Positions 41,810-52,309 of a stretch of DNA of 64,000 nt are shown here, piece by piece. The notes below the pieces were generated by a model that saw only the letters and a list, made by a program, of their open reading frames with translations, made no database searches and was not told the DNA's origin. The stretch's first letter is position 1. The number at the start of each line of letters is the position of its first letter. Source of the stretch: Aplectana chamaeleonis (Eukaryota; Nematoda; Chromadorea; Rhabditida; Cosmocercidae); contig JAPDOI010001150.1 in the NCBI GenBank assembly GCA_029168955.1, positions 124,001-188,000 of the forward strand. The letters run 5' to 3'. Made by a program: the position numbers and the translations under genes.

Positions 41810-42985
41810 TTCAAGTCATTTCTGCTATCACCAAGTCATTATTGGCCACGTCTTCTTACACAATCTGTACTGAATAAAGCACCTTCCCGTGGTGCATGGA
41901 TTCAATTCACTTTCAGTAGCATTATCCTCACACTGGACGCCACAGAATCGGCTGCCTAAACCACGAATACGTGCTATGTATTACGTTGGCTCTATAGTTC
42001 ACGAGAATGCACAGCTACATCGTATGACATGCAGCTATTTGCCCCTACAAATCTCTTCTCCGATGAAGTTGTTGCTATTTTGAGAGTCTATTCACTTTTG
42101 GTATGGAACGATTACACTCAATTTTTTTGTCACAGTAGAATTGGTGAAATTTTTATCACTTCCACAGAGTAACTCAGGTCTATATGAATGAGACTGCTCG
42201 TCCACGCGGCCGGTGGGCATGTTCACCTGCCGCCGCGAAGGTTTTTTTGGATTTGTAATAGATTACCACGAATATCAGACAAATTGGGAACAATGTTCCA
42301 GTTAGCTGTATCTCAGTCGTCGGTCAGCTCGTCTGAAAAATGCCTTCGTGAGGCCTAAAGCATACTTATCGCAACGAGCGACGCGACATTATGCTTATCA
42401 TCTCCATCGACCGAAAATCGATATTGCTGATATGCACTGTCGCGATCGCGCAACGCGGGAAGTTTGCACTAGGTTTGACGTGTGCTCATTGCACAGGCTG
42501 ACCGCGTGAGTGGAAAATCTCATCCGGACAGGCTTTAGATAATCAATGGGTGTCGTCTCAAAGTAAGAAAACCTTCGAGAAGAGACCAGAGAGTTAATGG
42601 ACTTGGTATCACTTCAGTGGTGTGAATATTCAACTTATTGAAGGGAACTTAGGGGAGTAGCTACCGAAGAAGAGTGAACCTTTCGCTTGCAACACCTGAT
42701 TAATATACCGAATTTTCTCTTATAGAGATACATGCACCTCTAATCCTCAGGCCTCTATTTTCGATGTACTTCAATTAGAGGTGTACCTCGAAAAGAGTGT
42801 GTACTTCTAATTCTCAGAGACCCGCCTTTTTGGTGTACCTCTATGGCAGGTGTACTTCTAATAGGAGGTGTACTTCTAGCGTTTCGACAAACAGACCCCA
42901 GATTCGTTTTCAGCAGCCTAGATTACCCTTACATACAAGTTTTGAGCGAATCCGATTTCTTTTTCAAAACATCCCAAATATCTCC
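41810..42985. other. No gene; short GGTGTACTTCTAAT repeats
   Basis: From 42720 to 42880 the words GTGTACTTCTAAT, GAGGTGTAC and CACCTCTAAT recur in both orientations, suggesting a decayed small inverted-repeat element. The rest shows nothing I can support. Confidence 0.4.
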
Positions 42986-42988
42986 TGA

Positions 42989-43653
42989 TGTTATGGATGA
43001 TACAGAGTGATAAGGCCCCGGTCAGAGTTGGTGCTATTTGCATCTGTAACCCACCGACTCCCCCCGACTCCCTCCAACACCCCCAAGCACCCCCCCCCCC
43101 CAACACCCACCCGGTCGATACGTATGAATAAAATGATGGGGTGAAGTTGAGAAGATCACTCGGTGTATCCAACTAGATATGACGATGATTACGTGGCCAA
43201 CATGATTGCACCTTTTCAGAGAAATAGTGAAGGAGAGTAAAGTGAAGGAACGGAGGTAGCATAAAGGTTAGCTTTCTACTGATACGCAATGTTTTATCAT
43301 CGGCCCGCCCATTCGGTGATTTTCTCATCCGCCGTCATCCACGTATTGCATGGATATCGACCGTGTCGGATACACCGAGTGATTTTCTCAACCTCACTCC
43401 ATCATTTTAATCATACGTATCGACCGGGTGGGTGTTGGGGGGTGTTTGAGGGAGACACCGGTTGATTTTCGCATCCCATTTCCAATGTTTTCTGTGTGTA
43501 TCGACCGGGCTGGATACGTCGGCTTATCCAACTATGACCGGGCCCTAACGTTGTTGTTGTTGAGTGGCCATATAAAAGAGCCGCTCGGTGTGTTCATAGT
43601 CAGTTAAAAATAAATCTTCTTTCAGCTGGGTTCTCCTCACAAAAGAACTCAAC
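42989..43653 (+). repeat. 5' LTR, interrupted by a MITE
   Basis: TGTTATGGATGATACAGAGTGATAA, then a 532-bp insertion, then TAACGTTGTTGTTGTTGAGTGG, a TATAAAAG box at 43571, and CAGCTGGGTTCTCCTCACA. Without the insertion it is about 130 bp, like the 3' copy. TGGCGATCAGG just inside may be the primer-binding site. Confidence 0.8.
43014..43545. mobile_element. PIF/Harbinger-like MITE in the 5' LTR (532 bp, TAA duplication)
   Basis: Flanked by TAA at 43011-43013 and 43546-43548; the 3' LTR (GTGATAACGTTG) shows the single TAA of the empty site. The ends GGCCCCGGTCAGAGTTGG and, reversed, GGGCCCGGTCATAGTTGG are terminal inverted repeats. A TWA target with a GGGCC-type terminus suits the PIF/Harbinger superfamily. 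An inner inverted repeat of about 75 bp (43087-43172 with 43366-43442) makes the whole a large foldback. Confidence 0.85.
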
Positions 43654-43742
43654 TAGTGGCGATCAGGATACCTGAGCAAGATCAGGATCACCGACTCGAA
43701 GAAGCACGACCAGGACCGACGACTCAAAGATGCCGCGACAGG

Positions 43743-44700
43743 ATGGCCACAGTGACGAACACGCAGTTCGAACAGCTGCTGGCTACATTCACAACCGCTC
43801 TACGAGATGTCACCCAACAGCAGACACACTCGAGATTCGATCCCGGAACCCTGTTCGACACCCTTTCAAGACGAATCGCGACCTTCGACGCTGACTCAGA
43901 TGCCACAGTCGACACGTGGTACCGTCGACACCAAAACATTTTCGCAGTAGATGCGCAACCACTCGACACGCGGGTACGCTTACTTTTTCACAAGCTAAAC
44001 TCTCATGCCTACAAAAAGTATGTGAGTTACATCCTACCCAAAACTCCTCGTGATCTAACGTTTGAAGGAGCACTGTCAACGCTGAAATCTGTCTTTGGCC
44101 CACAGCAGTCGCTATTTAACGCTCGCTACGCTTGTCTGAAGATGGTGAAAGAAGAAGGCGACGATTTCGCGACATATGCGGTAAGAGTGAACAGGAATGC
44201 TCTCGATTCAGGCTAGCAGAATGCAACGAAGGTCAGTTCAAGTGCTTGATTTTCGTGTGCGGTCTTCAGTATAACCACCACGCTACTTTCATCCGACTCA
44301 AACTGTTGGACAAAATCGAGTCAGATCCCACTTGCACAGTACAAACACTTGCGGAAGAATGCAACCGCCTCCTCAGGCTCCGAAAGGATAGAAGAATGAT
44401 AGGAAACACAGCATCAGTTTTGCAGTTGACGGAACGGTACAACCCCACCCGCATGTGCGACTATCAAGAATCTCGACATGATAATCGAGAACAACCGGTC
44501 AATCGCTGGAAAAGCTCAAGAATGGACCACATGAACAAGAATTCAACAACACCACCAACACCATGCTGGCACTGTGGAGGTATGCATTACAACCGATTCT
44601 GTTCATATTTGCAGATCAAATGCTCCGACTGTCAGCAGATTGGACACAAGGAAGGATACTGCAGGCCCAAACATCCTCGCTGTTCTCATACCACCATTCG
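43743..44700 (+). pseudogene. Gag remnant with two zinc knuckles
   Basis: The likely start is MATVTNTQFEQLL at 43743. The frame runs to 44216 and continues in another frame from about 44195 (a frameshift). The capsid-like part includes YVSYILPKTPRDL and ARYACLKMVKEEGDDF. Two nucleic-acid-binding knuckles follow: CWHCGGMHYNRFC (one residue short of the usual spacing) and CSDCQQIGHKEGYC (standard CX2CX4HX4C). Confidence 0.8.
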
Positions 44701-44749
44701 CCCATCGAAACAGAGTAAGAGAACTGAAGCACTTCCCTCTGTAGCCAAT

Positions 44750-44950
44750 ATTTCCAGAAAGCAGTACGGACGATACGCAACTGTTATGGTGAACAATAAA
44801 GCGATCCATTTCCAAGTCGACACTGCCTCCGATCTCACAGTTATCAGTGTGAAAACTTGGCATCTCATGGGCAAACCAAAACTCCATCCAACACAGCTTC
44901 TTGCTCACAGCGCAACTGGAGATCGCATCCAGTTCACAGGCGAGCGGTAA
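44750..44950 (+). pseudogene. Retroelement aspartic protease remnant
   Basis: In frame with the zinc knuckles: YATVMVNNKAIHFQVDTASD followed by LTVIS. The active site reads DTAS, where DTG or DSG is usual. A stop follows at 44948, and the expected flap and C-terminal part are degraded. The rest of the polyprotein up to integrase is missing. Confidence 0.7.
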
Positions 44951-45249
44951 TGTGAGTACAAGTTTAACGAGATTTCTGCTAGAGGAACATTTTACGTAGC
45001 AAAAAATCATTCTAATCTTCTGGGCGCGGAATAGATTCAGAAAACTGGGATGTGTGCTGTAATGAACTCCCTTCCATCCACAGCTCCGACCGATTCGTCA
45101 GGTGAACATGGTTCGCCACGACCGATCCGTCCAAGACAATCGGTCTTCCGACGTTCACCTATAAAGACTCCAAAAGCAAGGCCATTCATTTAGAGGAACG
45201 ATAGCGAATCCCACAAAAATCGCTCCCAGATACCCCACAACAGAAGCTC

Positions 45250-46117
45250 TCCAAGACAGTCAGTTCACTGTCGTACATCTTTCAAGATCCCAAGAGCCTC
45301 ACCCTTTTCCCGAAGTATCAAGGCAAGCATTGCCAACACACGCATCGCTGGCTTCACAACTAACGAAATGGTGGCCCGACTACGACGCAGATGCCCAAAA
45401 GACATTGAGGACACGGCACGACGACGCGTCAACTGCTTCTCCGTTGCCAAGTCACCCAGAAAAGCATCACTCGCCTCATGGGATATGCCCAACAAACCAT
45501 GGGAGCGTGTTCATGTCGACTTTGTTGGACCTTTCCATGTAACAAACTTCCTGAATATTGTTTATGAATATTAAAAATGGCCTGAAATCTTCAGCACTAA
45601 TCGAACGACAACATCTTCCACTATCGCTCTCCTTCGGCAAATCTTTGCCCGATATGGCGTGCCTATTGCCCTTGTCTCCGACAATGGAACTCAGTTTTTT
45701 TCGACAGAATTAAAATTCTTCTGCAAGCAGAATGATATTCATCACATTTTTTCCCCGCCATAGCGCCCTCAATCCAACGGGCAAGCAGAGCGTTTCATCG
45801 ATACATTCAAACGAGCAATACTCAAACTGAAAAGAGAAGAACCTTTACGAGAAACTATATCGAAGTTTCTCTTGGCGTTCTGTTCTACCCCCTCCCCATC
45901 ACTCGACAAATCTCAATCACCAGTTGAACTATTCCTCGGTAGAAAACTGCGAACAACACTCTCACTTCTCAGCCTGGAAGTCACTGCATCGCGGAAGAGA
46001 AACGCCGTTGTGGAAGAACAGTTTAACAAGCATCACAAAGCTAAACGACTGATTTTCAAAGACGATCAGACTACTCAATCTGCCACAGATATAGCAGAAG
46101 CCGAATCACGAGTTTAA
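45250..46117 (+). pseudogene. Retroelement integrase remnant
   Basis: Pieces in shifting frames: TNEMVARLRRRCPKDIE, WERVHVDFVGPF (first acidic residue), VPIALVSDNGTQFF (second), and QSNGQAERFIDTFKRAI (third, Glu). At least two in-frame stops (near 45572 and 45762) and frameshifts interrupt it. The three catalytic acidic residues are still readable. A basic C-terminal segment (SRKRNAV..QFNKHHKAKRL) follows. Confidence 0.8.
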
Positions 46118-46245
46118 GAAACGACACCTCCCAGACGATCAACACGCAAACGCACGGCCTCTCAGGCAGATCGTTGTGGATCCTCACGGAACACGTACAG
46201 CACTCAACCGGATATGGAGACATGAATATTCTCAAGAAGGGGAGG

Positions 46246-46373
46246 TGTTATGGATGATACATAGTGATAACGTTGTTGTTGTTGGGTGGCCATACAAAAG
46301 CGCCGCTCGGTGTGTTCATAGTCAGTTAGGAATAAATCTCTCAGCTGGGTTCTCCTCACAGAAGAACTCAACA
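46246..46373 (+). repeat. 3' LTR (128 bp)
   Basis: TGTTATGGATGATACATAGT through CAGCTGGGTTCTCCTCACAG to CTCAACA. It differs from the 5' LTR at a modest number of sites, so the insertion is not very recent. The TATA box is changed to TACAAAAG. Confidence 0.8.
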
Positions 46374-46379
46374 ATACTC

Positions 46380-47179
46380 TTACCTTATCGTTAAATTTTA
46401 GCAAAGCTCATAACTAAGCGTGGTCAGCGTATCTGCGCGTGTGGAAAACCACCCTCACTGCCAGGTCCACGATGTGATTTAAACGGGGAATGGCTAAAAT
46501 TTCACTGAAGTCTTAGATATGTTTGTAATTCGTAGTTTTCTAAATTTTTGCGACTTTTCTGGCGTCTGTCTTATACGACGTACTCAATGAATGAATGAAC
46601 GAACTTTTTGGAACCAGCAGCTCGGGGCGTGGTACTGCAAAGTTTTACTATAGATGCACGAGAGATACTGACAATACACGAATATGTAGTGGAATTTCTC
46701 GGGGCACATACTTATGGCTAACGTCATCGCAGTGCGGACCAGTTCTCACGTAATCCGGTAATGGGTGGTAATCAATGGGATCAAAAATGTAGGTTTACTG
46801 GCGTTCATCTCGCATTGAGCGGTCGGCTGACCACATATATTGAGAGTTACTTGGTGTAGTAAATTAGACAGCAATTTATTATTTCAGAATGCAAAAAACG
46901 ATTTGAAGAGGTTTCTTGGATGCTCTGTTGAACTGATTTCACTGGGTTATTACCTCTCGTAAAAACGTTCTGACGATCTTATCATAGAAAATATAGATTA
47001 CTTTCGGAGGAATTCGCAGTCAACGAACAATTTCTCGCAAGCGCTCTTTTCTCACGGTTTCAGCCGTAGTACAAGCTGTGCACTTTTTCACAAATTCACA
47101 TTTTATTCCCCGATGGTTGGCAGTGAATCTATTCCATGAGGTTTTCATCTCTGATGTTGACCCGAATGCATTTTTGTGG
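46380..47179. other. No recognisable gene
   Basis: Spacer between the LTR element and the 4-kb inverted-repeat element. No coding, RNA or repeat feature that I can support. Confidence 0.45.
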
Positions 47180-47516
47180 TTAAAGGCAGCATGCACGCTC
47201 GTAAACGTGTTTGAGATAACAGTATAAATAGACCCGCACGACTCCTACCATGTCGTCAACGACGTTTGAAGCGCTGAAAACCATCCAGGATGACAGTATT
47301 TGACAATATTCGAGCAATCATGCCTCACACACCCGTACTTTGCCACCCCTTGGAGGAGCAGAATGAAACGTTGAACTTGAGAAGACATGTGATAACGTAG
47401 AGTGATGGCACTATCAAAAGGTAGTGTACACGAGAAACAGCTTGATTTACCTGAATATAACATGTTTGTGCACCAATGAAATCCTCCTTTCCAAAAAGTA
47501 AGCCGTAGTAGAGAGG

Positions 47517-48230
47517 AATTATCTAACTGTTTTGCTTTGCTACGGATTAGTATGATTTGGAAATGTAACATTTGTGAGAAACTCGTTAAAAGAAATGAAA
47601 TGTCTTATGCTACTGATTTGGCATGAAATAAACTCGAAAGAAGCGCTAAAAACTCAGTGAAATGTTTCATTGTTGATTTGGCTGTGCACTTGTTTACTAA
47701 ACAACAAAAAATGAGTGTGACATAGAAAAACCAAATCACGCACTTCTTACTAAGCATTCATGTATTCGTGTGACAGCAGTTCTTTTATTGTTATTTGACG
47801 ACCTTCGCATAAACACACTACGTGATGTTATTTCCACTTTCATTGATTGATAGTCAATCGGAAGCGAACGCGTCAAATAATTTAGTAATGCTTGAAAATC
47901 AATATTTCTGAATGATTGAGGTTGGAGACGCAACATAATTTCGCAAGGACCTGAGACTTGTTAACCTAAACTGCAAGCGTTAGGTTGATTTCAGAAGAGA
48001 AGTGCGTGATTTGGTTTTTCTGTGTCACACTCATTTTGTTGTTGTTTAGTAAACAAGTGCACAGCCAAATCAACGATGAAACATTTCACTGAGTTTTTAG
48101 CGCTTCTTTCGAGTTTATTTCATGCCAAATCAGTAGCATAAGACATTTCATTTATTTTAACGAATTTCTCACAAATGTTACATTTCCAAATCATACTAAT
48201 CCGTAGCAAAGCAAAACAGTTAGATAATTT
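47517..48230. mobile_element. 714-bp foldback element within the 4-kb element
   Basis: Arms of about 230 bp (47517-47751 and 48000-48230) are close inverted copies, for example ATCTAACTGTTTTGCTTTGC against GCAAAGCAAAACAGTTAGAT, around a 250-bp centre. Flanking AATT may be the target duplication, but it is palindromic and cannot be told from the arm end. Confidence 0.8.
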
Positions 48231-48260
48231 CACTTTATTTTAGCAAAGGTTTCCTTTTAA

Positions 48261-48715
48261 AGGCACATTACACCCTCGGATATGACTTTTCAAATGTTCA
48301 TGCAGTTGTGTAGTAGACCCCTCTTGCATAACACTTGCCCACCCCTTCTAGCGTCACCACAGTTCACACCCTTTTTCTTGGTTTCTAAACCCAATGACGA
48401 CTAGATGAAGCAGGATTATAATTTGCCACCGGCACAAAATTCTCACGGAAGTGAAGTAGTTTCTCTTACCAAAGTTTTCCATGAGTAGGCCCCAATATTG
48501 AGTTATCTATATCACCGGTGACGGTGTTTCCCTAATTCCTAGTGTGTTCAGCTTCAGCTGCTCACCTCCGGAGAATGACGGTGTGTGAATGAAAACACAC
48601 CGCTCTCAAATTCTCTCATACACTACCCTTTATCAAATGGTTATCATCAATTTTGTTTACCGTGAGAATTTTGTGCCGGTCGCAATTTATAATCGTCTCT
48701 AGATGAACGGATGAA
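48261..48715. mobile_element. TTAA/AGGCACA element, right end not found
   Basis: TTAA then AGGCACATTACACCCTCGGA. Internal arms pair (48399-48452 with 48658-48707, sharing CCGGCACAAAATTCTCACGG). The outer right end is missing; the minisatellite begins shortly after, so the array may have replaced it. Confidence 0.5.
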
Positions 48716-48769
48716 TCGCAACCGCGTTTTCGATTTTCACTCCTTTGCCGGTCCTCTCACTTGGGTCAA

Positions 48770-50470
48770 ACACACGACCCGTAACGCTTGGCGTACTCCC
48801 AATTGGGTCCCGCCCTCTTTCCCCGTTGCTGCCGCTTTTTCAATCGAGTCCCACACACTTTCCCCGGCGCTTGGCGCACTCCCGGTTGGGTCCCTCACGC
48901 TTTCCTCGGCGCTTGGCGCACTCCCAGTTGGGTCCCGTACATTTTCTCCGGCGCTCGACGCTTTTTAATTGAGGTCCCGCACACGTTCCCCGTCGCTTGG
49001 CGCACATAAATTTGGGTCCACACGTTCCCAGGCGCTTGGCGCACTTCTAGATGGGTCCGCACACGTTCTCCGGCGCTTGGCGCACTTCTGTTTCCGGTCC
49101 CGTGCACGTTTCCCGTCGCTTGGCGCACATAAATTTGGGTCCCGCACACGTTCTCTGGCCTTTGGCGCACTTCTAGATGCGTCCCGCATACACTCCCCGG
49201 CGCTCGGCGCATCTAGTTGGGTCCGCACACGTTTCCCGGCGCTCAGCACAGTTCTAGTTGGGTCCCGCATACGTTCTCAGGCGCTTGGCGCACTTTTAGT
49301 TGGGTCTCGCACACGTTCCCCGGCGCTCAGCACAGTTCTAATTGGGTCCCGCATACGTTGCCCAGCGCTTGGCGCACTTCTATGGATCCTGCACGCGTTC
49401 CCAGGCGCTTGGCGCACTTAGCTGGGTTCCGCACATGTTCTTGGCGCTCGGCGCACTTCTAGTTGGGTCCCACACGTTCCCGGCGCTTGGCGCACTTCTA
49501 CTTGGGTTCTGCACACGTTCCCAGGCGCTTGGCGCACTTCTAGATGGGTCTCTCGCACACGTTCTCCGGCGCCTTGGCGCACTTCTGTTTGGGTCCCGTG
49601 CACGCTTCCCGTCGCTTGGCGCACATAAATTTGGGTCCTGCACACCTTCCCGGCGCTTGGCGCACTTCTGCGCTGGTCCTGCACGTATATTCTGGCGCTT
49701 GGCGCACTTCTAGATGCGTCCCGCATACACTCCCGGCGCTCGGCGCACTTCTACTTCTGGGTCCTGCACACGTTCCCCGGCGCTTCGCGCACTTCTGTTT
49801 GGGTCCCGCACACGTTTCCCGTCGCTTGGCGCACTTCTATGGGTCCTGCGCACGTTCCCCGGCGCTTGGCGCACTTCTAGATGTGTCCTGCACGCGTTCT
49901 TCGGTGCTTAACGCGCACTTTTAGTTGGGTCTCGCACACGTTCCCCGGCGCTCAGCACAATTCTAGTTGGGTCCCGCATACCTTGCCCAGCGCTTGGCGC
50001 ACTTCTGCCGGGTCCTGCACACGTTCCCCGGCGCTTGGCGCACTTCTACTGGGGTCCCGCGCACGTTTCCCGTCGCTTGGCGCACTTCTACTTGGGTCCT
50101 GCACGTTCAACGGCGCTTGGCGCACTTCTAGATGTGTCCTGCACGCGTTCTTCGGCGCTTGACGCACTTTTATTTGGGTCTCGCACACGTTTCCGTCGCT
50201 TGGCGCACTTCTACTTGAGTGATGCACGTTCCTCGGCGCTTGGCGCACTTCTAGATGTTTCCTGCACGCGTTCTTCGGCGCTTCGCGCACTTCTACTTGG
50301 GTCCTGCACGTTCCCCGGCGCTTGGCGCACTTCTATGGGTCCTGCACACCTTCCCCGGCGCTTGGCGCACTTCTTCTTGGGTCCTGCACACGTTCCCCGG
50401 CGCTTGGCGCACTTCTACTTGGGTTTTGCACACGTTCCCGAAGCTTCGCGCAATTCTAGATGCGTCCGCA
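48770..50470. repeat. 42-bp minisatellite, about 40 copies
   Basis: Approximate unit GGCGCTTGGCGCACTTCTAG followed by TTGGGTCCCGCACACGTTCC and CC. Copies vary in length by a few bases and in the middle third (CTAGATG, CTACTTG, CTGTTTG, TATGG), giving higher-order alternation. Because 42 is divisible by three, long frames stay open on both strands; these are not genes. The array is much more GC-rich than its surroundings. Confidence 0.95.
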
Positions 50471-50479
50471 ATAAGCGGT

Positions 50480-50850
50480 GTGCATACGGTTCCTGATGGA
50501 CGAGAAGCAGACCTACCCTGACGCTTGCAATCAATTCACTCTTATCACAATACCACTCCATTTCTCTCGATTGCCCAACCATGTTTCTTATCATTCAAAG
50601 TTTCACCGGACTGACACACACACACACACACAGACACACATTTTGAAATTCACAATTTTTTCCATATCTCGAGAACCACAAAGCGGATTTTTCTGAAACT
50701 TGGGCAGTGTTAAAAACCTTTACTGCTCTACATTTTGTGAAAATGCCAAGTTCGGAACTATCTTCCAAACCGAGATTCTGTAACGAGGGGTTTGCGCAGA
50801 AGCAATCCTTTTCCAAATCAGGTGCTTCGCGCGCACCTGAGCAATTTTTG
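50480..50850. other. Unique interior right of the minisatellite
   Basis: Contains a short (AC)n run near 50614-50640. No gene or paired repeat recognised. Confidence 0.45.
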
Positions 50851-51559
50851 AAAATGGGTGGAAAATAATCGGTATGTAGACATGTCATATTCATGTAAAT
50901 CAAGCTGTTTCTGTCATGAATTCCCATTTGATAGTGCTATCACTCTAAGCTATCACATGTATTCTCAGCCTCAACTTTTCATTCTGTCCCTCGAATGGGT
51001 GTGAAAATACGGGCGTGCGAAGCATGATTGCTCAAATATTGTCAAACATTTTCATTCTGGATGGTTTTTAAGGCTTCAAACGTCGTTGAGGAACATGGTA
51101 GGGGCCGTGCGGGCCTATTTATGCCGTTATCTCCACCATGTTTGTGAGCGTGTATGCTGCCTTTAATATTCAGTCCCTACCTACATATATACCGTATCGA
51201 ACGAGTTAGGAATCGAAGCGAACCAAATGCATTTAACATGGAAATATTTTTGCTTACACAGAAACAATAAAACTGAAACTTGAACAATGGAATGGTCTAA
51301 GCGAAAAAAAAACATTCTAACTATCCTTCTAGTACATATGAATCTAGGAGGGGAAGAGTAGTAGTGCTGGCGAATAGAGACGGTTGCCTGTGTCGTAGCC
51401 CAATTCGGTGTAAGGTTCATCGAAAGACCCGCCGCTGTCCTCAGGAGTACTTTAGGGTGGATGGTATTCGAATCTCTGCATTTCTCGTGCTCCGCACCTT
51501 CATCTCGCTCTTCCAGGGAAGAAGTACAGAGATTTCGAATAACCCTTATCTTTACTCTG

Positions 51560-51830
51560 ATAATATTTGCATCGCTATGGCATCGTAATAACCCACATGT
51601 GGCTGGCCCGGGCGTGTGGGTTATTCCGCTGGTTCCCACCACGGTCTCCTCTGAGAATTTTGCATGTTTATTGCATGACTATGACACTAAAATGCAGCTT
51701 TTGCGCGATATAGCATCGCTATGGCATTGAAATGCAGCTCCTTATCTAAATAGCATCGTTATGGCATTGAAATGCAGCTCCTTCGCGAAACTGCATCGCT
51801 ACGGCATCGCTATGGCATTACAATCCGAAA
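51560..51830 (+). repeat. Short tandem-like words GCATCGCTATGGCATTGAAA
   Basis: The phrase CATCGCTATGGCATTGAAAT, with GCAGCTCCTT following, recurs at about 51573, 51711, 51752 and 51797 with small changes. Related TGTGGCATCG phrases at 52064-52125 alternate with CCCACATGTGG. Purpose unknown. Confidence 0.6.
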
Positions 51831-51835
51831 CCTGT

Positions 51836-52265
51836 TGAGCATTGAGTTCTTTTCTGGTATCAGTGTCATGATCAGTGTAAACAAATCGAAAGGTATAAGA
51901 GGTGCTTCATCTCACCGAATGCTCACTCGGCATTTCGAGGCCCATCCCGGAAGGTGACTCCAAGTCACCTTTGAAGGATCAGTCAGAAGCCGAAGAATAA
52001 TTTTTGGCAGCTGGGTTGATGGTCCCGAGGCCGTGGTGGAAATCATCTGAAAAACCCACATGTGGCATCGTAACAGGCCACATGTGGCATCGAAATAGCC
52101 CCCGTGTGGCATTGAAATAGCCCACATGTGACCTGCCAAGATCTTTCAGGATCGGCCTAGAAATGCTGAGTGAGCGTTCGGTGAAATGGAGCGCCTTTTA
52201 TACCCTTCGGTAAGTTTACTCTGAGCATGATACTGATACCAGAGAAGAATTCAATTCTCGGAAAG
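51836..52265. repeat. Inverted repeat with about 105-bp arms and a TATAAAAGG-like box
   Basis: 51836-51945 and the reverse complement of 52159-52265 are close copies, sharing TTCTGGTATCAGT, GTATAA.AGG.GCT and ACTC.GCATTTC. In the minus-strand copy the box reads TATAAAAGG, about 35 bases before GCTCACTCAGC, as in a pol II promoter or a terminal repeat. It abuts the inverted non-LTR fragment. Confidence 0.65.
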
Positions 52266-52309
52266 CTCAAAATTGCAATGCCATAGCGATGTACCACAAG
52301 GTACATGCC

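Larger units (their letters stand above)
42989..46373 (+). mobile_element. Gypsy-like LTR retrotransposon, defective
   Basis: Two related long terminal repeats (42989-43653, swollen by a MITE; 46246-46373) frame remnants of Gag, an aspartic protease and an integrase, in that order. Protease before integrase with a retroviral-type integrase core fits Ty3/Gypsy; Bel/Pao is the alternative. The reverse transcriptase and RNase H regions are absent, and several stops and shifts occur. I could not identify a clean target duplication. Confidence 0.8.
47184..51162. mobile_element. 4-kb TTAA-flanked inverted-repeat element carrying a minisatellite
   Basis: TTAA at 47180-47183 and 51163-51166. Termini AGGCAGCATGCACGCTCGT and, reversed, AGGCAGCATACACGCTCAC. 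Inverted similarity continues for more than 300 bp on each side (47184 to about 47500, and about 50850 to 51162), including AACGACGTTTGAAGC and AAACCATCCAG. The interior holds a 714-bp foldback, a second TTAA-type terminus and the 42-bp minisatellite. No transposase is visible, so it is non-autonomous. Confidence 0.8.

Noticed and set aside
48770..50470. CRISPR-like array
   Set aside because: The whole unit repeats without unique spacers, in a eukaryotic sequence with no cas genes.
48711..50527. Many frames of 70-150 codons on both strands
   Set aside because: All are by-products of the 42-bp minisatellite, whose period is a multiple of three.
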